A stretch of DNA of 64,000 bases from Candidatus Gastranaerophilales bacterium (lineage in GTDB: Bacteria > Cyanobacteriota > Vampirovibrionia > Gastranaerophilales > Gastranaerophilaceae). The stretch is taken from the NCBI GenBank assembly GCA_910587055.1, contig CAJUKY010000009.1, forward strand, positions 8,556 through 72,555, given 5' to 3'. Positions 7,649-16,651 of the stretch are shown piece after piece; the stretch's first letter is position 1, and the number at the start of each line of letters is the position of its first letter. Below the pieces are notes generated by a model, which was not told where the DNA came from, did no database searches, and saw nothing but the letters and a program-made list of their open reading frames with translations. The translations under genes and the position numbers were made by a program.

Positions 7649-9113
7649 CGACAACCAGATTAAACATTTAAAAAGAGAAATATTGGTAAGAATAACGGAA
7701 GCATTTCTAAGTGAAGATTTTGAAGAAAATGCAAGAAAAATTCCTTATGTTATGCGCCCGAAAGGCTGCGAAGTAGATCTTCGCTGCTGTGTTTATAAAG
7801 AACGTGCAGTATTAAGAGACAGAATAGTTGCAGGTTTAGGACATTCGATTGAAAACGATGATGAATACACTCTGCTTTCAACCTATGCCAAGCAGGCTGT
7901 AGAAAGACAAAAGCCTGATGATGAAACTTTAACAGTACTGCAAGGGGCATGCAAAGGATGTGTTCCAAGCTCTGTACATGTTACGGACCTTTGCCAGGGA
8001 TGCGTTGCAAGACCCTGTACTACAACCTGTCGTTTCGGCGCTATTTCTATAATAAACGGAAAATCTCACATCGATGCTTCTAAATGCAAAAACTGCGGTA
8101 TGTGTATTAATGCCTGTCCGTACGGTGCTATAACAAAAATTATTGTTCCGTGCGAAAGTGTGTGTCCCGTGGATGCCATTAAAAAAGATGAATCAGGTCA
8201 TGCCAGAATTGATTTTTCAAAATGCATAAGCTGTGGAAAATGTATAGGTGCCTGCCCCTTTGGCGCAATCCATGAAAAAAGCCAGATTGTGGATGTTTTA
8301 TCAAGAATTAAAGAAGGTAAAAATGTTGTTGCGATGATAGCGCCTGCAATAGCTGGTCAGTTCCCTTATCCTATGTCAAAAGTGCGTACGGCATTATTAA
8401 AAATAGGGTTTTCCGATGTATTGGAAGTGGCTCAAGGTGCCGATGTAACAACACTTACCGAAGCTGAAGATTTTAAAGAAAGAATGGCTGAAAATGCTCC
8501 TTTTATGACGACATCATGCTGTGCTGCATATAACGAGCTTGTTAAAAAACATATCCCTGAAATTAAGCCTTATGTTTCAGAAACAGGTACTCCAATGTAT
8601 TACACGGCTGAAATTGCAAAGAAAAAAGACCCGGATTGCGTAACGGTATTTATAAGCCCGTGTTCAGCCAAAAGAAAAGAAGCTCTGGATAACCCGAATG
8701 CTGATTATGTTATAAATTTTGACGAGCTCGGGTCTATTCTTGTTGCAATGAAAATTGAAGTTAATAATTTAGAAGATACGGAATTTGAAACCGAAAGCTC
8801 AAAAGAAGGAAGAAATTTTGCAGTTTCGGGCGGTGTAGCGGAAGCTGTAAGAAGCGCGCTCGAATTAAAGGGTGAAAATGTTGAAATACATCCATGTTTA
8901 GTGGACGGTTTAAATAAACAATCAATCAGGGATTTAAAAAGTTATGCAAAAACAGGAAAATGCCCGAACGGCAACCTGATTGAAGTTATGTCGTGCCCCG
9001 GCGGATGTGTCGGCGGTAATTCCGCTTTAAATGCGCAGAATAAAGCTAAAAAACAGATAGCTGAATACGCAAATGAAGGCAAACCTGTTGTAGATACAAA
9101 TGCGGCGGAATAA
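7638..9113 (+). CDS. [FeFe]-hydrogenase, monomeric group B-type
   Basis: A 491-residue iron-only hydrogenase. A cysteine-rich N-terminus (C105, C108, C119, C122, C127, C131) precedes two ferredoxin motifs (C150, C153, C156, C160 and C196, C199, C202, C206). The H-cluster motifs are TTSCCAAY (C294, C295), SPCSAKRKE (C342) and EVMSCPGGCVGG (C453, C457). TSCCAA instead of TSCCPAW is typical of the poorly characterised group B enzymes of anaerobes. Both L1 cysteines are present, so catalysis is expected, unlike in the sensory paralogue. Probable redox partner is ferredoxin or the small [2Fe-2S] protein encoded just upstream. Direction of H2 turnover cannot be read from sequence. It lies in the operon that continues with hydC, hydB and hydA. 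Confidence 0.9.
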   Translation: MSTNDNQIKHLKREILVRITEAFLSEDFEENARKIPYVMRPKGCEVDLRCCVYKERAVLRDRIVAGLGHSIENDDEYTLLSTYAKQAVERQKPDDETLTVLQGACKGCVPSSVHVTDLCQGCVARPCTTTCRFGAISIINGKSHIDASKCKNCGMCINACPYGAITKIIVPCESVCPVDAIKKDESGHARIDFSKCISCGKCIGACPFGAIHEKSQIVDVLSRIKEGKNVVAMIAPAIAGQFPYPMSKVRTALLKIGFSDVLEVAQGADVTTLTEAEDFKERMAENAPFMTTSCCAAYNELVKKHIPEIKPYVSETGTPMYYTAEIAKKKDPDCVTVFISPCSAKRKEALDNPNADYVINFDELGSILVAMKIEVNNLEDTEFETESSKEGRNFAVSGGVAEAVRSALELKGENVEIHPCLVDGLNKQSIRDLKSYAKTGKCPNGNLIEVMSCPGGCVGGNSALNAQNKAKKQIAEYANEGKPVVDTNAAE

Positions 9114-9165
9114 AAAATATTCAAAATAAAATTAGTGTGTTGATACAATTAAATAAGGAGAAAAG

Positions 9166-9675
9166 ATGACCACACCTTCATGCAATGACTCAGGTGTTAT
9201 GAGTGCAAATTACACAAAGGTTGACCGTATCCTGGAGAGGTTTGAATACAAAAAATCAAACCTTATTGCCATACTTCAAGAAGTACAGGCAAATTTCAAA
9301 TACCTTCCCGAAAACATTATGACCTATATCGGTACAAAGATGAATCTTTCGCCGGCTACCGTATTTGGGGTTGCAACTTTTTACAGTCAATTCAGTTTGG
9401 AACCTAAGGGTAAATACATTGTAAAAATCTGTGACGGCACAGCATGCCATGTGAGAGGTTCAATGCCTGTGTACGACGCTGTTATGAATAGGCTGAAACT
9501 TGTTGACGGTAAATTTACAACGGATGACGGGCTGTTTTCTGTTGAAACGGTGAGCTGTCTTGGAGCATGCGGGCTTGCACCGGTGTGTGTTATAAATGAA
9601 AAAATTTATCCTAAAATGACACCCGATGCAATTCTTACCATAATTAACAACTTTGTTGCGGATGAAGGAGTATAG
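9166..9675 (+). CDS. hydC: Bifurcating hydrogenase subunit HydC (NuoE-like)
   Basis: A 169-residue NuoE-like subunit with a helical N-terminal domain and a thioredoxin-fold [2Fe-2S] domain (CDGTACHVRG and VSCLGACGLAPVC). In trimeric electron-bifurcating hydrogenases this subunit carries one [2Fe-2S] cluster between the flavin subunit HydB and the rest of the complex. AAGGAG lies shortly upstream of the ATG at 9166. The next gene starts one base after its stop. The order hydC-hydB-hydA is the usual one for HydABC. Confidence 0.9.
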   Translation: MTTPSCNDSGVMSANYTKVDRILERFEYKKSNLIAILQEVQANFKYLPENIMTYIGTKMNLSPATVFGVATFYSQFSLEPKGKYIVKICDGTACHVRGSMPVYDAVMNRLKLVDGKFTTDDGLFSVETVSCLGACGLAPVCVINEKIYPKMTPDAILTIINNFVADEGV

Positions 9676-9676
9676 A

Positions 9677-11539
9677 ATGATTGAAAATAATGTACTGGTT
9701 GATATTGATGCGCTGAAACAAAAAGCGATAGAAACCGTTAAAACAGAAGGGCTCCGCGTATTAATCTGCGCCGGAACGGGATGTGTTGCAAACGGGTCGC
9801 TTGAAATTATTAAAAAGTTTAAAGAAAGAGGAATAGACGTTGAGCCTCTTGGCGAAGATGATAAAATGACAGCTGTTCCGACGGGCTGCCACGGTTTTTG
9901 CGAACAGGGCGTTCTTGTTGTAATTCCGAAACTTGATGTAACATATGTTAAGGTAAAGCTTGATGATGTTGATGAAATAATTGAAAGCCATATTAAGGGC
10001 GGAAAACCTGTTGAAAGACTTTTATATATTGATCCTGCAACAAAGAACCATGTATTTAAAAATGAAGATATAAAATTTTATGCAGGCCAAACCCGTGTTT
10101 CTCTTGCTAACTGCGGTGAAATAAATCCGGAAGCTATTGAAGATACACTTGCGGTTGACGGGTATCGCGCACTATACAATGTTTTAAAAGAAAATGACCC
10201 CGATAAAGTGGTTGATACCATTACTAAATCAGGCCTCAGAGGAAGAGGCGGCGGCGGATTTCCGACCGGCAGAAAATGGATGTTTACCAAAATGGCTCAA
10301 GGGGATAAAAAATACGTTGTGTGCAACGGTGATGAAGGCGACCCGGGCGCATTTATGGACAGGTCTGTTATGGAAGGCGACCCGCATAAACTGCTTGAAG
10401 GTATGGCAATTGCAGGTTTTGCTATTGGTGCGGATGAAGCTTATATATATGTTCGTGCCGAATATCCGCTTGCAATTAAGAGACTGAAAACTGCCATAAA
10501 AGATGCGGAAACGGCAAACCTTCTCGGTAAAAACATTATGGGAAGCGGCTTTAACTTTGATATTCATATTAAAGAAGGTGCCGGAGCGTTTGTCTGCGGT
10601 GAAGAAACTGCTCTTATCGCTTCTATTGAAGGTGAAAGAGGAATGCCCCGTCCAAAACCGCCATTCCCTGCAAATAAAGGATTATTCGGCAAACCGACAT
10701 TGATTAACAACGTTGAAACTTTAGCCAATGTGCCGGTTATTATTTTAAAAGGTGCGGATTGGTTTTCTTCTCTTGGCGCTGATACTTCAAAAGGTACAAA
10801 AACATTTGCGCTTACAGGCGAAGTAAATAATACGGGCTTAATTGAAGTTCCTATGGGAACAACATTGAGACAGATTGTATTTGAACTGGGCGGCGGAATC
10901 AGAAACGGCAAAAAATTTAAAGCCGTACAGATAGGCGGCCCTTCAGGCGGATGTTTAACGGAGGAACACCTTGATTTAACGCTTGATTATGACAGCCTTA
11001 TTAAAGCAGGCGCTATGGTGGGTTCAGGCGGTCTTGTTGTAATGAATGAAGATACCTGTATTGTTGAAGTTGCAAGGTTCTTTATGAATTTTACACAGAA
11101 TGAAAGCTGTGGCAAATGTGTTCCCTGCCGTGAGGGCACAAAGAATATGCTTAAAATTTTAGAAAAAATTACACGCGGCGAGGCTACCTTAGAAGACTTA
11201 GACCTGCTTGAAGAGCTTGCAGTAAGTGTTAAAGACGGTTCATTATGCGGTCTTGGAAAAACGGCGCCAAATCCTGTATTATCAACTCTTAAATATTTCA
11301 GGGATGAATATATAGCACACATTGTGGATAAAAAATGTCCCGCAGGAGTTTGTACTGCACTTAAGGTTATTGAAATTGATAAAGAAAAATGCAAAGGATG
11401 TTCAAAATGCTCAAGAATTTGCCCCGTGGGTGCAATTTCAGGCGAAATTAAGCAGCCTTTCAGTATTGATAAAGAAAAATGTATTAAATGCGGCGCCTGT
11501 CTGAAAGGATGCCCTTTTAATGCTATTATTCAAAAATAA
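9677..11539 (+). CDS. hydB: Bifurcating hydrogenase subunit HydB (NuoF-like, NADH/FMN)
   Basis: A 620-residue flavin subunit. An N-terminal thioredoxin-like [2Fe-2S] domain (CAGTGC, PTGCHGFCEQG) is followed by the NuoF core with the NADH/FMN signature GLRGRGGGGFPTGRKW, the [4Fe-4S] motif ESCGKCVPCREGT, and a C-terminal two-cluster ferredoxin domain (CKGCSKCSRICP, CIKCGACLKGCP). It oxidises NADH, or reduces NAD+, with FMN in HydABC, which couples NADH and reduced ferredoxin to H2. ATG at 9677 is chosen because AAGGAG ends 6 nt before it; an in-frame upstream TTG overlaps hydC. The extra C-terminal ferredoxin domain is characteristic of hydrogenase rather than complex I NuoF. Confidence 0.92.
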   Translation: MIENNVLVDIDALKQKAIETVKTEGLRVLICAGTGCVANGSLEIIKKFKERGIDVEPLGEDDKMTAVPTGCHGFCEQGVLVVIPKLDVTYVKVKLDDVDEIIESHIKGGKPVERLLYIDPATKNHVFKNEDIKFYAGQTRVSLANCGEINPEAIEDTLAVDGYRALYNVLKENDPDKVVDTITKSGLRGRGGGGFPTGRKWMFTKMAQGDKKYVVCNGDEGDPGAFMDRSVMEGDPHKLLEGMAIAGFAIGADEAYIYVRAEYPLAIKRLKTAIKDAETANLLGKNIMGSGFNFDIHIKEGAGAFVCGEETALIASIEGERGMPRPKPPFPANKGLFGKPTLINNVETLANVPVIILKGADWFSSLGADTSKGTKTFALTGEVNNTGLIEVPMGTTLRQIVFELGGGIRNGKKFKAVQIGGPSGGCLTEEHLDLTLDYDSLIKAGAMVGSGGLVVMNEDTCIVEVARFFMNFTQNESCGKCVPCREGTKNMLKILEKITRGEATLEDLDLLEELAVSVKDGSLCGLGKTAPNPVLSTLKYFRDEYIAHIVDKKCPAGVCTALKVIEIDKEKCKGCSKCSRICPVGAISGEIKQPFSIDKEKCIKCGACLKGCPFNAIIQK

Positions 11540-11570
11540 CCTGTAATATTTTAAAAATAAGGATTTAAAA

Positions 11571-13325
11571 ATGAGCGAAGATAAAAAAACTTTATTTATA
11601 AACGGCAAAGAGGTTGAATTTACAAATGAAATTAATTTGCTTGAAGTAATGAGAAAGAACGGTTTTAATGTGCCTACTTTTTGTTACCGTCCCGATTTAA
11701 AGCCGTTTGGCGCCTGCAGGATGTGTGTTGTTGAAATTGAAGGCAGAGGAATTCAAACCAGCTGTACAATGCCGCCTGAAGCCGGTCTTAAAATTCAAAC
11801 CAATACCGAAAGGGTGCGCAGAATAAGGAAAACTGTTCTTGAATTATTACTTGCAAATCATGACAGAGAATGCACTTCCTGTGATAAGTCAGGAAATTGC
11901 GAATTACAAAAGTATGCGGAAGAATACGGTATCAGACAGATTAGATACGCAAAGAAAAAAGAATATGAGCCTATAGATGATGCAAATCCTTCAATTGTCC
12001 GCGACCCCAATAAATGTATTCTTTGCGGGGCTTGCGTTCGCGCTTGCGAAGAGTTTCAAGGCCATGCCGTTTTGGGGTTTGCAAACAGGGGTTCTAAAAC
12101 AGTTGTACAGCCGATGGCCGGCAAAAACCTATGCGAAGTTGATTGTGTCTATTGCGGGCAGTGTCAGGCCGTATGCCCTACGGGTGCTTTAACTATACAA
12201 TCTTCCATAGAAAAGGTTTGGAAGGTTGTTACAAACAAGGAGAAAAAGGTTGTAGTACAAATTGCACCTGCGGTTAGAGTTGCACTTGGCGAGATGTTTA
12301 ATTTAAAACCGGGTGAAAACACTATCGGGCTTATAAATACAGCACTGCGTGAAATCGGTTTTGATATGGTATTTGATACTAATTTTTCAGCCGATTTAAC
12401 CATTATGGAAGAGGGAACTGAATTTATTGACAGACTGCAGAATAACGGCGTGCTTCCGATGTTTACATCCTGCTGTCCTGCGTGGGTGAGGTATTTAGAA
12501 AATCTGCATCCTGAAATGCTTAAACATTTATCTACCTGCAAATCGCCGCAGTCAATGTTTTCTCCCGTATTAAAAGAAGTGCTTCCCGTAAAATTTCCTG
12601 AATATAAAAGGGAAAACCTTGTTGTGGTATCAATTATGCCTTGTACTGCCAAAAAGGCTGAAGCTACACGCTTTGAATTTTCAAAAGACGGCGTTTTGGA
12701 TACCGATTTTGTTTTAACCACAAAAGAATTGGGCAGAATGATAAAAGAAGCGGGAATTGATTTTTCTAAACTTGAGGAATCCAAGCCTGACAGTCCGTTT
12801 GGTGAATATACGGGTGCGGGAACCATATTTGGTGCATCAGGCGGGGTTGCGGAAGCTGCTGTCAGAACCGCTTATGAAGTTGTAACGGGTAAACCTTTAT
12901 CAAGTATTGATATTAAAGAATTGCGCGGTGTGCATAACAGATGCCGTGATGTTGAATTTGATATTAACGGCTCAAAAATTGTTGTAAGGGTAGTTTCTAC
13001 CTTAAAAGAGGCTGAAAAATCAATTCAGGAAATAAAATTGGGGATTGCAAAATTTCATATGCTTGAAGTGATGGCATGCCCGGGCGGCTGCGTAAACGGC
13101 GGCGGCCAGCCAAGAAGCTGCGATTCTTCTTTAATTAAGGAAGAAAGAGCAAAGGGCTTGTATGAAGATGATAAAAATCTTCCTTTAAGAAAATCGCATG
13201 AAAATCCTGATATTAAAAAGCTATACGAAGAATTTTTGGGAAAACCCGGGTCTCATAAAGCCCATGAGCTTTTGCATACAACCTATACGGACAGGCTGAA
13301 AGGAAGCTATAAAGATTTTTCTTAA
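11571..13325 (+). CDS. hydA: Bifurcating [FeFe]-hydrogenase catalytic subunit HydA (group A3)
   Basis: A 584-residue catalytic subunit. Domains in order: plant-type [2Fe-2S] (C38, C49, C52, C65); His-Cys [4Fe-4S] site (H97, C101, C104, C110); two [4Fe-4S] motifs (C149-C159 and C192-C202); and the H-cluster domain with TSCCPAW (C301, C302), MPCTAKKAE (C358) and EVMACPGGCVNGGGQP (C503, C507). All residues needed for catalysis are present. Together with hydB and hydC it forms an NAD- and ferredoxin-dependent bifurcating hydrogenase, normally an H2-evolving outlet during sugar fermentation. The short C-terminal tail ends at 13325, followed by a terminator. H-cluster assembly needs HydE, F and G; only hydE is in this window. 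Confidence 0.95.
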   Translation: MSEDKKTLFINGKEVEFTNEINLLEVMRKNGFNVPTFCYRPDLKPFGACRMCVVEIEGRGIQTSCTMPPEAGLKIQTNTERVRRIRKTVLELLLANHDRECTSCDKSGNCELQKYAEEYGIRQIRYAKKKEYEPIDDANPSIVRDPNKCILCGACVRACEEFQGHAVLGFANRGSKTVVQPMAGKNLCEVDCVYCGQCQAVCPTGALTIQSSIEKVWKVVTNKEKKVVVQIAPAVRVALGEMFNLKPGENTIGLINTALREIGFDMVFDTNFSADLTIMEEGTEFIDRLQNNGVLPMFTSCCPAWVRYLENLHPEMLKHLSTCKSPQSMFSPVLKEVLPVKFPEYKRENLVVVSIMPCTAKKAEATRFEFSKDGVLDTDFVLTTKELGRMIKEAGIDFSKLEESKPDSPFGEYTGAGTIFGASGGVAEAAVRTAYEVVTGKPLSSIDIKELRGVHNRCRDVEFDINGSKIVVRVVSTLKEAEKSIQEIKLGIAKFHMLEVMACPGGCVNGGGQPRSCDSSLIKEERAKGLYEDDKNLPLRKSHENPDIKKLYEEFLGKPGSHKAHELLHTTYTDRLKGSYKDFS

Positions 13326-13358
13326 AGATTTTACGGATTAAAATCGGCTTGAAAAGTG

Positions 13359-13390
13359 CTCCCTCGCTGTAAAAGCAGGGAGTATTTTTT
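13359..13390 (+). terminator. Terminator of the hydrogenase operon
   Basis: CTCCCT-c-GCT (13359-13368), loop GTAAA, AGC-AGGGAG (13374-13382), then TATTTTTT. It ends the hydCBA transcript. It overlaps the 3' end of the convergent metallophosphoesterase gene by two bases. Confidence 0.85.
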
Positions 13391-14327
13391 ATTGAAAAAA
13401 GTTTTTAACGTATATGAAGAGCTTTATGCAGGTTTTCCAATGTTTTTCGCCAAAGCCTCTTTTTGGTTTTGTGTTTAAAATTTTTGTTTTATCATTTTGC
13501 GTGCGTAAGGTTAGTATTGAAATTTCGGGCGGGTTTAAAAATCTATAGCCGCTAAGCGTAGTCACGCCGCCTGAGACATAAAGATGTTTGCCGTTTTCAA
13601 TTATATGGCCTTTTCTGTACCTTTGCCCGTATTTTGAAGGAACAATCGGAGAACCAAAAAGTGGAAAAACAAATTCCCCGCCGTGGGTATGGCCGCTTAG
13701 AGAAAGGCTTACGGTGTTTTGAATATCGGGGAAAGTATCGGGGTTGTGCATCATAACAATTGTCGGGGAATTTATCATACCGATAATTTTTTCAGGGTTA
13801 ATATCGGGGAAATACCAAAGGTCTTTAAAACCTGCAACAGTAAGGGTTTTGTTGTTTATCAAGACTTTGGAAGTTTTATTTTCAAGCACCTTTATATCTG
13901 CATTTTGAAGGAAAGTTTTTATATTCTCCTCCCCGGGGGTGTGATAGTCATGGTTTCCAAGCACTGCAAATGTACCGTATTTTGCTTTAAATAATTTGAA
14001 GACTTCGGATAATTCTTTGTTTAAATATTTTGCATCTTGAATTGTTTTGGAATCAAAATCGCCAAGAAATAGTATTAAATCAGGATTTTTTCTGTTAACT
14101 TTTTTCGATATATTTTTAACTTTATTTAAATTGACGGTTTTTGTTCCTATATGAAGGTCTGAAATTACTGCAATCTTTAGATTATCAAAGTCTTTATCCC
14201 AATTTGGCAGATATAGAGTTTCATTTTTTGTAATTAAAAGATTAGGTTCAATAAAACGAGCATCAATAAATATAAGTGCCGCAATAAATATGAACAATAA
14301 AAGTATAAAGAAGAGTTTTTTAAACAT
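13389..14327 (-). CDS. Membrane-anchored metallophosphoesterase
   Basis: A 312-residue calcineurin-like phosphoesterase. An N-terminal membrane helix (FKKLFFILLLFIFIAALIFI) precedes the metal-binding motifs AVISDLHIG, FLGDFDS, VLGNHDYH, MMHNPD and SGHTHGGE. The gross layout matches the YkuE/YaeI-like family of membrane phosphodiesterases, some of which act on UDP-diacylglucosamine or similar lipids; the substrate here is unknown. The ATG at 14327 starts directly at the membrane helix and overlaps the 3' end of the upstream HTH gene by 8 nt, suggesting coupling; an upstream ATG at 14357 is possible but adds a polar stretch. Confidence 0.85.
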   Translation of the reverse strand: MFKKLFFILLLFIFIAALIFIDARFIEPNLLITKNETLYLPNWDKDFDNLKIAVISDLHIGTKTVNLNKVKNISKKVNRKNPDLILFLGDFDSKTIQDAKYLNKELSEVFKLFKAKYGTFAVLGNHDYHTPGEENIKTFLQNADIKVLENKTSKVLINNKTLTVAGFKDLWYFPDINPEKIIGMINSPTIVMMHNPDTFPDIQNTVSLSLSGHTHGGEFVFPLFGSPIVPSKYGQRYRKGHIIENGKHLYVSGGVTTLSGYRFLNPPEISILTLRTQNDKTKILNTKPKRGFGEKHWKTCIKLFIYVKNFFQ

Positions 14328-14547
14328 TGGTTTTGAAGAATTCTTTAATATCAACATTCAGGATGAGGGAGATTTTAGCAAGGGTTTTGAGGCTTGGAAT
14401 TCGTTTTCCGCTTTCAATAAGGTAAATATAATCATTCGTTTTTTCAAGTTTTAGCGCAAGTTTAACTTGTGTTAATCCTGCAACTTTTCTGTATTTTGCA
14501 ATATTTTTTCCAACAGGTTTTAATATTTCTATATAATTGTTTGTCAT
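14320..14547 (-). CDS. Small XRE-family regulator
   Basis: A 75-residue helix-turn-helix protein, essentially one XRE domain: VGKNIAKYRKVAGLTQVKLA, DYIYLIESGKRIPS, LAKISLILNVDIKEFF. It has no second domain, so it probably works as a small DNA-binding dimer. It overlaps the downstream metallophosphoesterase gene by 8 nt and is divergent from the 62-residue ORF at 14622. It resembles the XRE protein at 3637 in size and sequence of the recognition region, but is shorter at the C-terminus. Confidence 0.85.
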   Translation of the reverse strand: MTNNYIEILKPVGKNIAKYRKVAGLTQVKLALKLEKTNDYIYLIESGKRIPSLKTLAKISLILNVDIKEFFKTNV

Positions 14548-14621
14548 ATTTCAATATTAGTGGTAAACTGAGAAAAAACTTCGAACAAATAGTACTAATA
14601 TTATTAAGGATAAATGAAATT

Positions 14622-14810
14622 ATGGCAAATGACACTGAATTTAACAGGCTTGCAATTAAGGTTGCAAATATCGAAGATAAAATTTCCGATATTGATAAAA
14701 TTGCAAAAATGCTTGATATTTGGATTAAAGAAAATAATTATGAATTAATTCCTATAATGAATATGCTGAACGATAAGATAAATGATGCTATTAATATTAT
14801 TAAAAAATAA
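14622..14810 (+). CDS. Small acidic/helical protein of unknown function
   Basis: A 62-residue ORF, MANDTEFNRL to the C-terminal IINIIKK-like end, predicted helical with a heptad-like spacing of I/L (NIEDKISDIDKIAKMLDIW). ATG at 14622 has AAGGA 11 nt upstream. It lies divergent from the small XRE gene, with about 75 bp between starts. I do not recognise a family. A coiled-coil partner or antitoxin-like role is possible but unsupported. Confidence 0.6.
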   Translation: MANDTEFNRLAIKVANIEDKISDIDKIAKMLDIWIKENNYELIPIMNMLNDKINDAINIIKK

Positions 14811-14898
14811 TACGTTATTGTTACAAAAAGTTACTTAACAATTTGTTGTATATTATGTATACATATCTATTAGAAATGTTTAGTATGCAAAAAGCTGA

Positions 14899-14959
14899 TA
14901 TAATATAAAAGAACCCTTCTTGAATTACTTTTGAAAGTTCAAAAGCAGTTTAAGAAGGG
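14899..14959 (+). ncRNA. Possible small structured RNA or leader in the gap before rph
   Basis: The 317-bp gap 14811-15127 contains a TATAAT (14899-14904, no clear -35). About 10 nt downstream is a nested hairpin: outer arms CCCTTCTT (14914-14921) and AAGAAGGG (14952-14959), inner perfect palindrome CTTTTGAA-AG-TTCAAAAG (14928-14945). The hairpin is followed by GCAAAAAG, not a U-tract, so it is not a standard plus-strand terminator. It may be a leader structure or small RNA. A 17-codon ORF follows. Nothing else was recognised in the gap. Confidence 0.35.
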
Positions 14960-14993
14960 CAAAAAGCAATCAGAAGAGTTGAGGATTTATATT

Positions 14994-15047
14994 ATGATTA
15001 TAGTTTTCAATACCCTCCTTTTAATCCCCGCAAACTACAATTTTTAA
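14994..15047 (+). CDS. Candidate 17-residue leader peptide
   Basis: A 17-codon ORF (MIIVFNTLLLIPANYNF) with GAGG about 9 nt upstream of its ATG, placed between the nested hairpin and rph. It is hydrophobic and rich in Leu/Ile/Asn. There is no run of one amino acid that would mark a classical attenuator. Translation is unproven; it may be chance. Confidence 0.25.
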   Translation: MIIVFNTLLLIPANYNF

Positions 15048-15127
15048 CATAATGCCGCAGGGTAATATTTATGATACAATCTGCAATGTATATAAGGTTA
15101 TAAATAATAAGGCAAAGGGGTTTTAAA

Positions 15128-15823
15128 ATGCGCGAAGACGGCAGAGAAAACGAACAGATAAGAAGGGTGAAATTTACGAAGGGCTTTACAAAGCATGCCC
15201 CGGGTTCGGTTCTTGCGGAATTCGGCGACACTAAAGTAATAGTTTGCGCAAGCGTAGAAAATGTTAAACCGAAATGGATGCCGAAAGATGAAGTTTCAGG
15301 CTGGATAAGCGCTGAATACTCGCTTTTGCCGAGTTCTACAAATGTTCGCTGCCAGAGAGAAAGAACCAAGCTTTCGGGAAGAACACAGGAAATTCAAAGG
15401 TTGATAGGGCGCAGTATCAGAGCATGTGTTGATTTGGAAAAGCTCGGAGAAAGAACAATTACGATTGATGCGGATGTAATTCAAGCAGACGGCGGTACAA
15501 GGGTGGCTTCAATCTGCGGAGCATATGTTGCATTAACGGAGCTTGTCAATAAAATGATGAAATCCGGTGAATTAACCGAAAACCCTATAATTGAGCCTAT
15601 TGCAGCAATTTCAGTCGGAATAAAAAACGGTGAAGTGATGGCTGATTTATGCTACAGCGAAGATTCAACAACTGATGTGGATGCTAATATTGTGATGACA
15701 CAAAGCGGCAAGATAATTGAGTTTCAGGCAACTGCGGAAGGTAAAAGCTTTTCTCATGATGAATTAAATAAAATGTATGAGCTTGCGCAAGATGCTATTC
15801 AAAAAATAATTAAGCTTTACTAA
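15128..15823 (+). CDS. rph: Ribonuclease PH
   Basis: A 231-residue phosphorolytic 3'-5' exoribonuclease of the RNase PH family, which trims tRNA 3' ends. The protein matches the family along its length: MREDGRENEQIR start, GSVLAEFGDTKVI, SAEYSLLPSST, the RERTKLSGRTQEIQRLIGRS region with phosphate-contacting arginines, DADVIQADGGTRVASI, DLCYSEDS and EFQATAEG near the end. Length is normal (about 240). Ribosome site AAGGGG precedes the ATG. Its 3' end overlaps the convergent histidine kinase gene by 4 nt. Confidence 0.95.
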   Translation: MREDGRENEQIRRVKFTKGFTKHAPGSVLAEFGDTKVIVCASVENVKPKWMPKDEVSGWISAEYSLLPSSTNVRCQRERTKLSGRTQEIQRLIGRSIRACVDLEKLGERTITIDADVIQADGGTRVASICGAYVALTELVNKMMKSGELTENPIIEPIAAISVGIKNGEVMADLCYSEDSTTDVDANIVMTQSGKIIEFQATAEGKSFSHDELNKMYELAQDAIQKIIKLY

Positions 15824-16572
15824 TTATCATTTATTGTAAAAGAAAAACTTACAACATTATTTTGCAACCTTCTTGCTTCAATTTTTCCGCCATGAGCTGT
15901 TATGATTATCTTGCAGATATATAATCCAAGGCCTGTTCCTGCTTTTCTATAGTCTTTGGAGTTTGTTGAGTACTTATCAAATAATGAATCTATATTGTTT
16001 TTTGATATGGCAGGACCTGTATCGGTTATGCTGATTTTCAGGTATCCGCTGCATTTTTCCGCTGTTATATCTATTGTTGAATTATCATAACTGTATTCTG
16101 AAGCATTTATAATTAAGTTTGTTAAAACCCTCTGGATTTCTATATCATCATAGTTGTAAAAAGTATTTTGAATATTTTTATATTTAACGTTTGCCGTCTG
16201 GTTTTTTTGAATAAGAATATATTTTAGGTTTTGAACAGTATTTTCAATGGTTAATTTGATATCATTTTTGCTTTTTTGAATAATTAATTTGCCGTTTTCC
16301 GTTTTGTAATTTGTGAGTATATTTTCGGTTAAATTTTGCATATATTTATTTGAAGCCATGATTTCTTCAACAATTTCTCTTTGCTTCGGGTTGAGGGGGC
16401 CAAAATAATCATTCAGCAGTAATTCAAGTGCTCTGATTTGCGCCCTGATTGGAGTTTTAAGGTCATGGGTCAGCATGGCAAGAAAATCTTCTTTTTCATT
16501 TAAAATTTTGCTGTCTGACTCTTTATTGCTGAATAAACTCTTGTATAAATCTTTTAATGAATCATACTTCAT
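15820..16572 (-). CDS. Soluble sensor histidine kinase
   Basis: A 250-residue histidine kinase without membrane segments. The DHp domain carries the H-box FLAMLTHDLKTPIRA (about residues 29-43). The ATPase domain has N-box NLIINASEYS, G1 DTGPAI, F-like DSLFDKYST and G2 GTGLGLYI. There is only a ~25-residue N-terminus and no sensor domain, so it must receive its signal through a partner. No response regulator is adjacent (orphan kinase). A second short kinase lies at 56159, with a similar HDIKSPI H-box; the two may belong to the same expanded family. Confidence 0.88.
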   Translation of the reverse strand: MKYDSLKDLYKSLFSNKESDSKILNEKEDFLAMLTHDLKTPIRAQIRALELLLNDYFGPLNPKQREIVEEIMASNKYMQNLTENILTNYKTENGKLIIQKSKNDIKLTIENTVQNLKYILIQKNQTANVKYKNIQNTFYNYDDIEIQRVLTNLIINASEYSYDNSTIDITAEKCSGYLKISITDTGPAISKNNIDSLFDKYSTNSKDYRKAGTGLGLYICKIIITAHGGKIEARRLQNNVVSFSFTINDN

Positions 16573-16651
16573 ACCCTCATTAGGATAATAGAAGCACGGT
16601 TGCTTTTACATTAGACAGGTGACTAGTTTTTATTACCTGACAGGATAATGC

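Noticed and set aside
12164..12826. 220-codon antisense frame over hydA
   Set aside because: Shadow of the HydA coding sequence; composition is explained by the sense codons and there is no homology.
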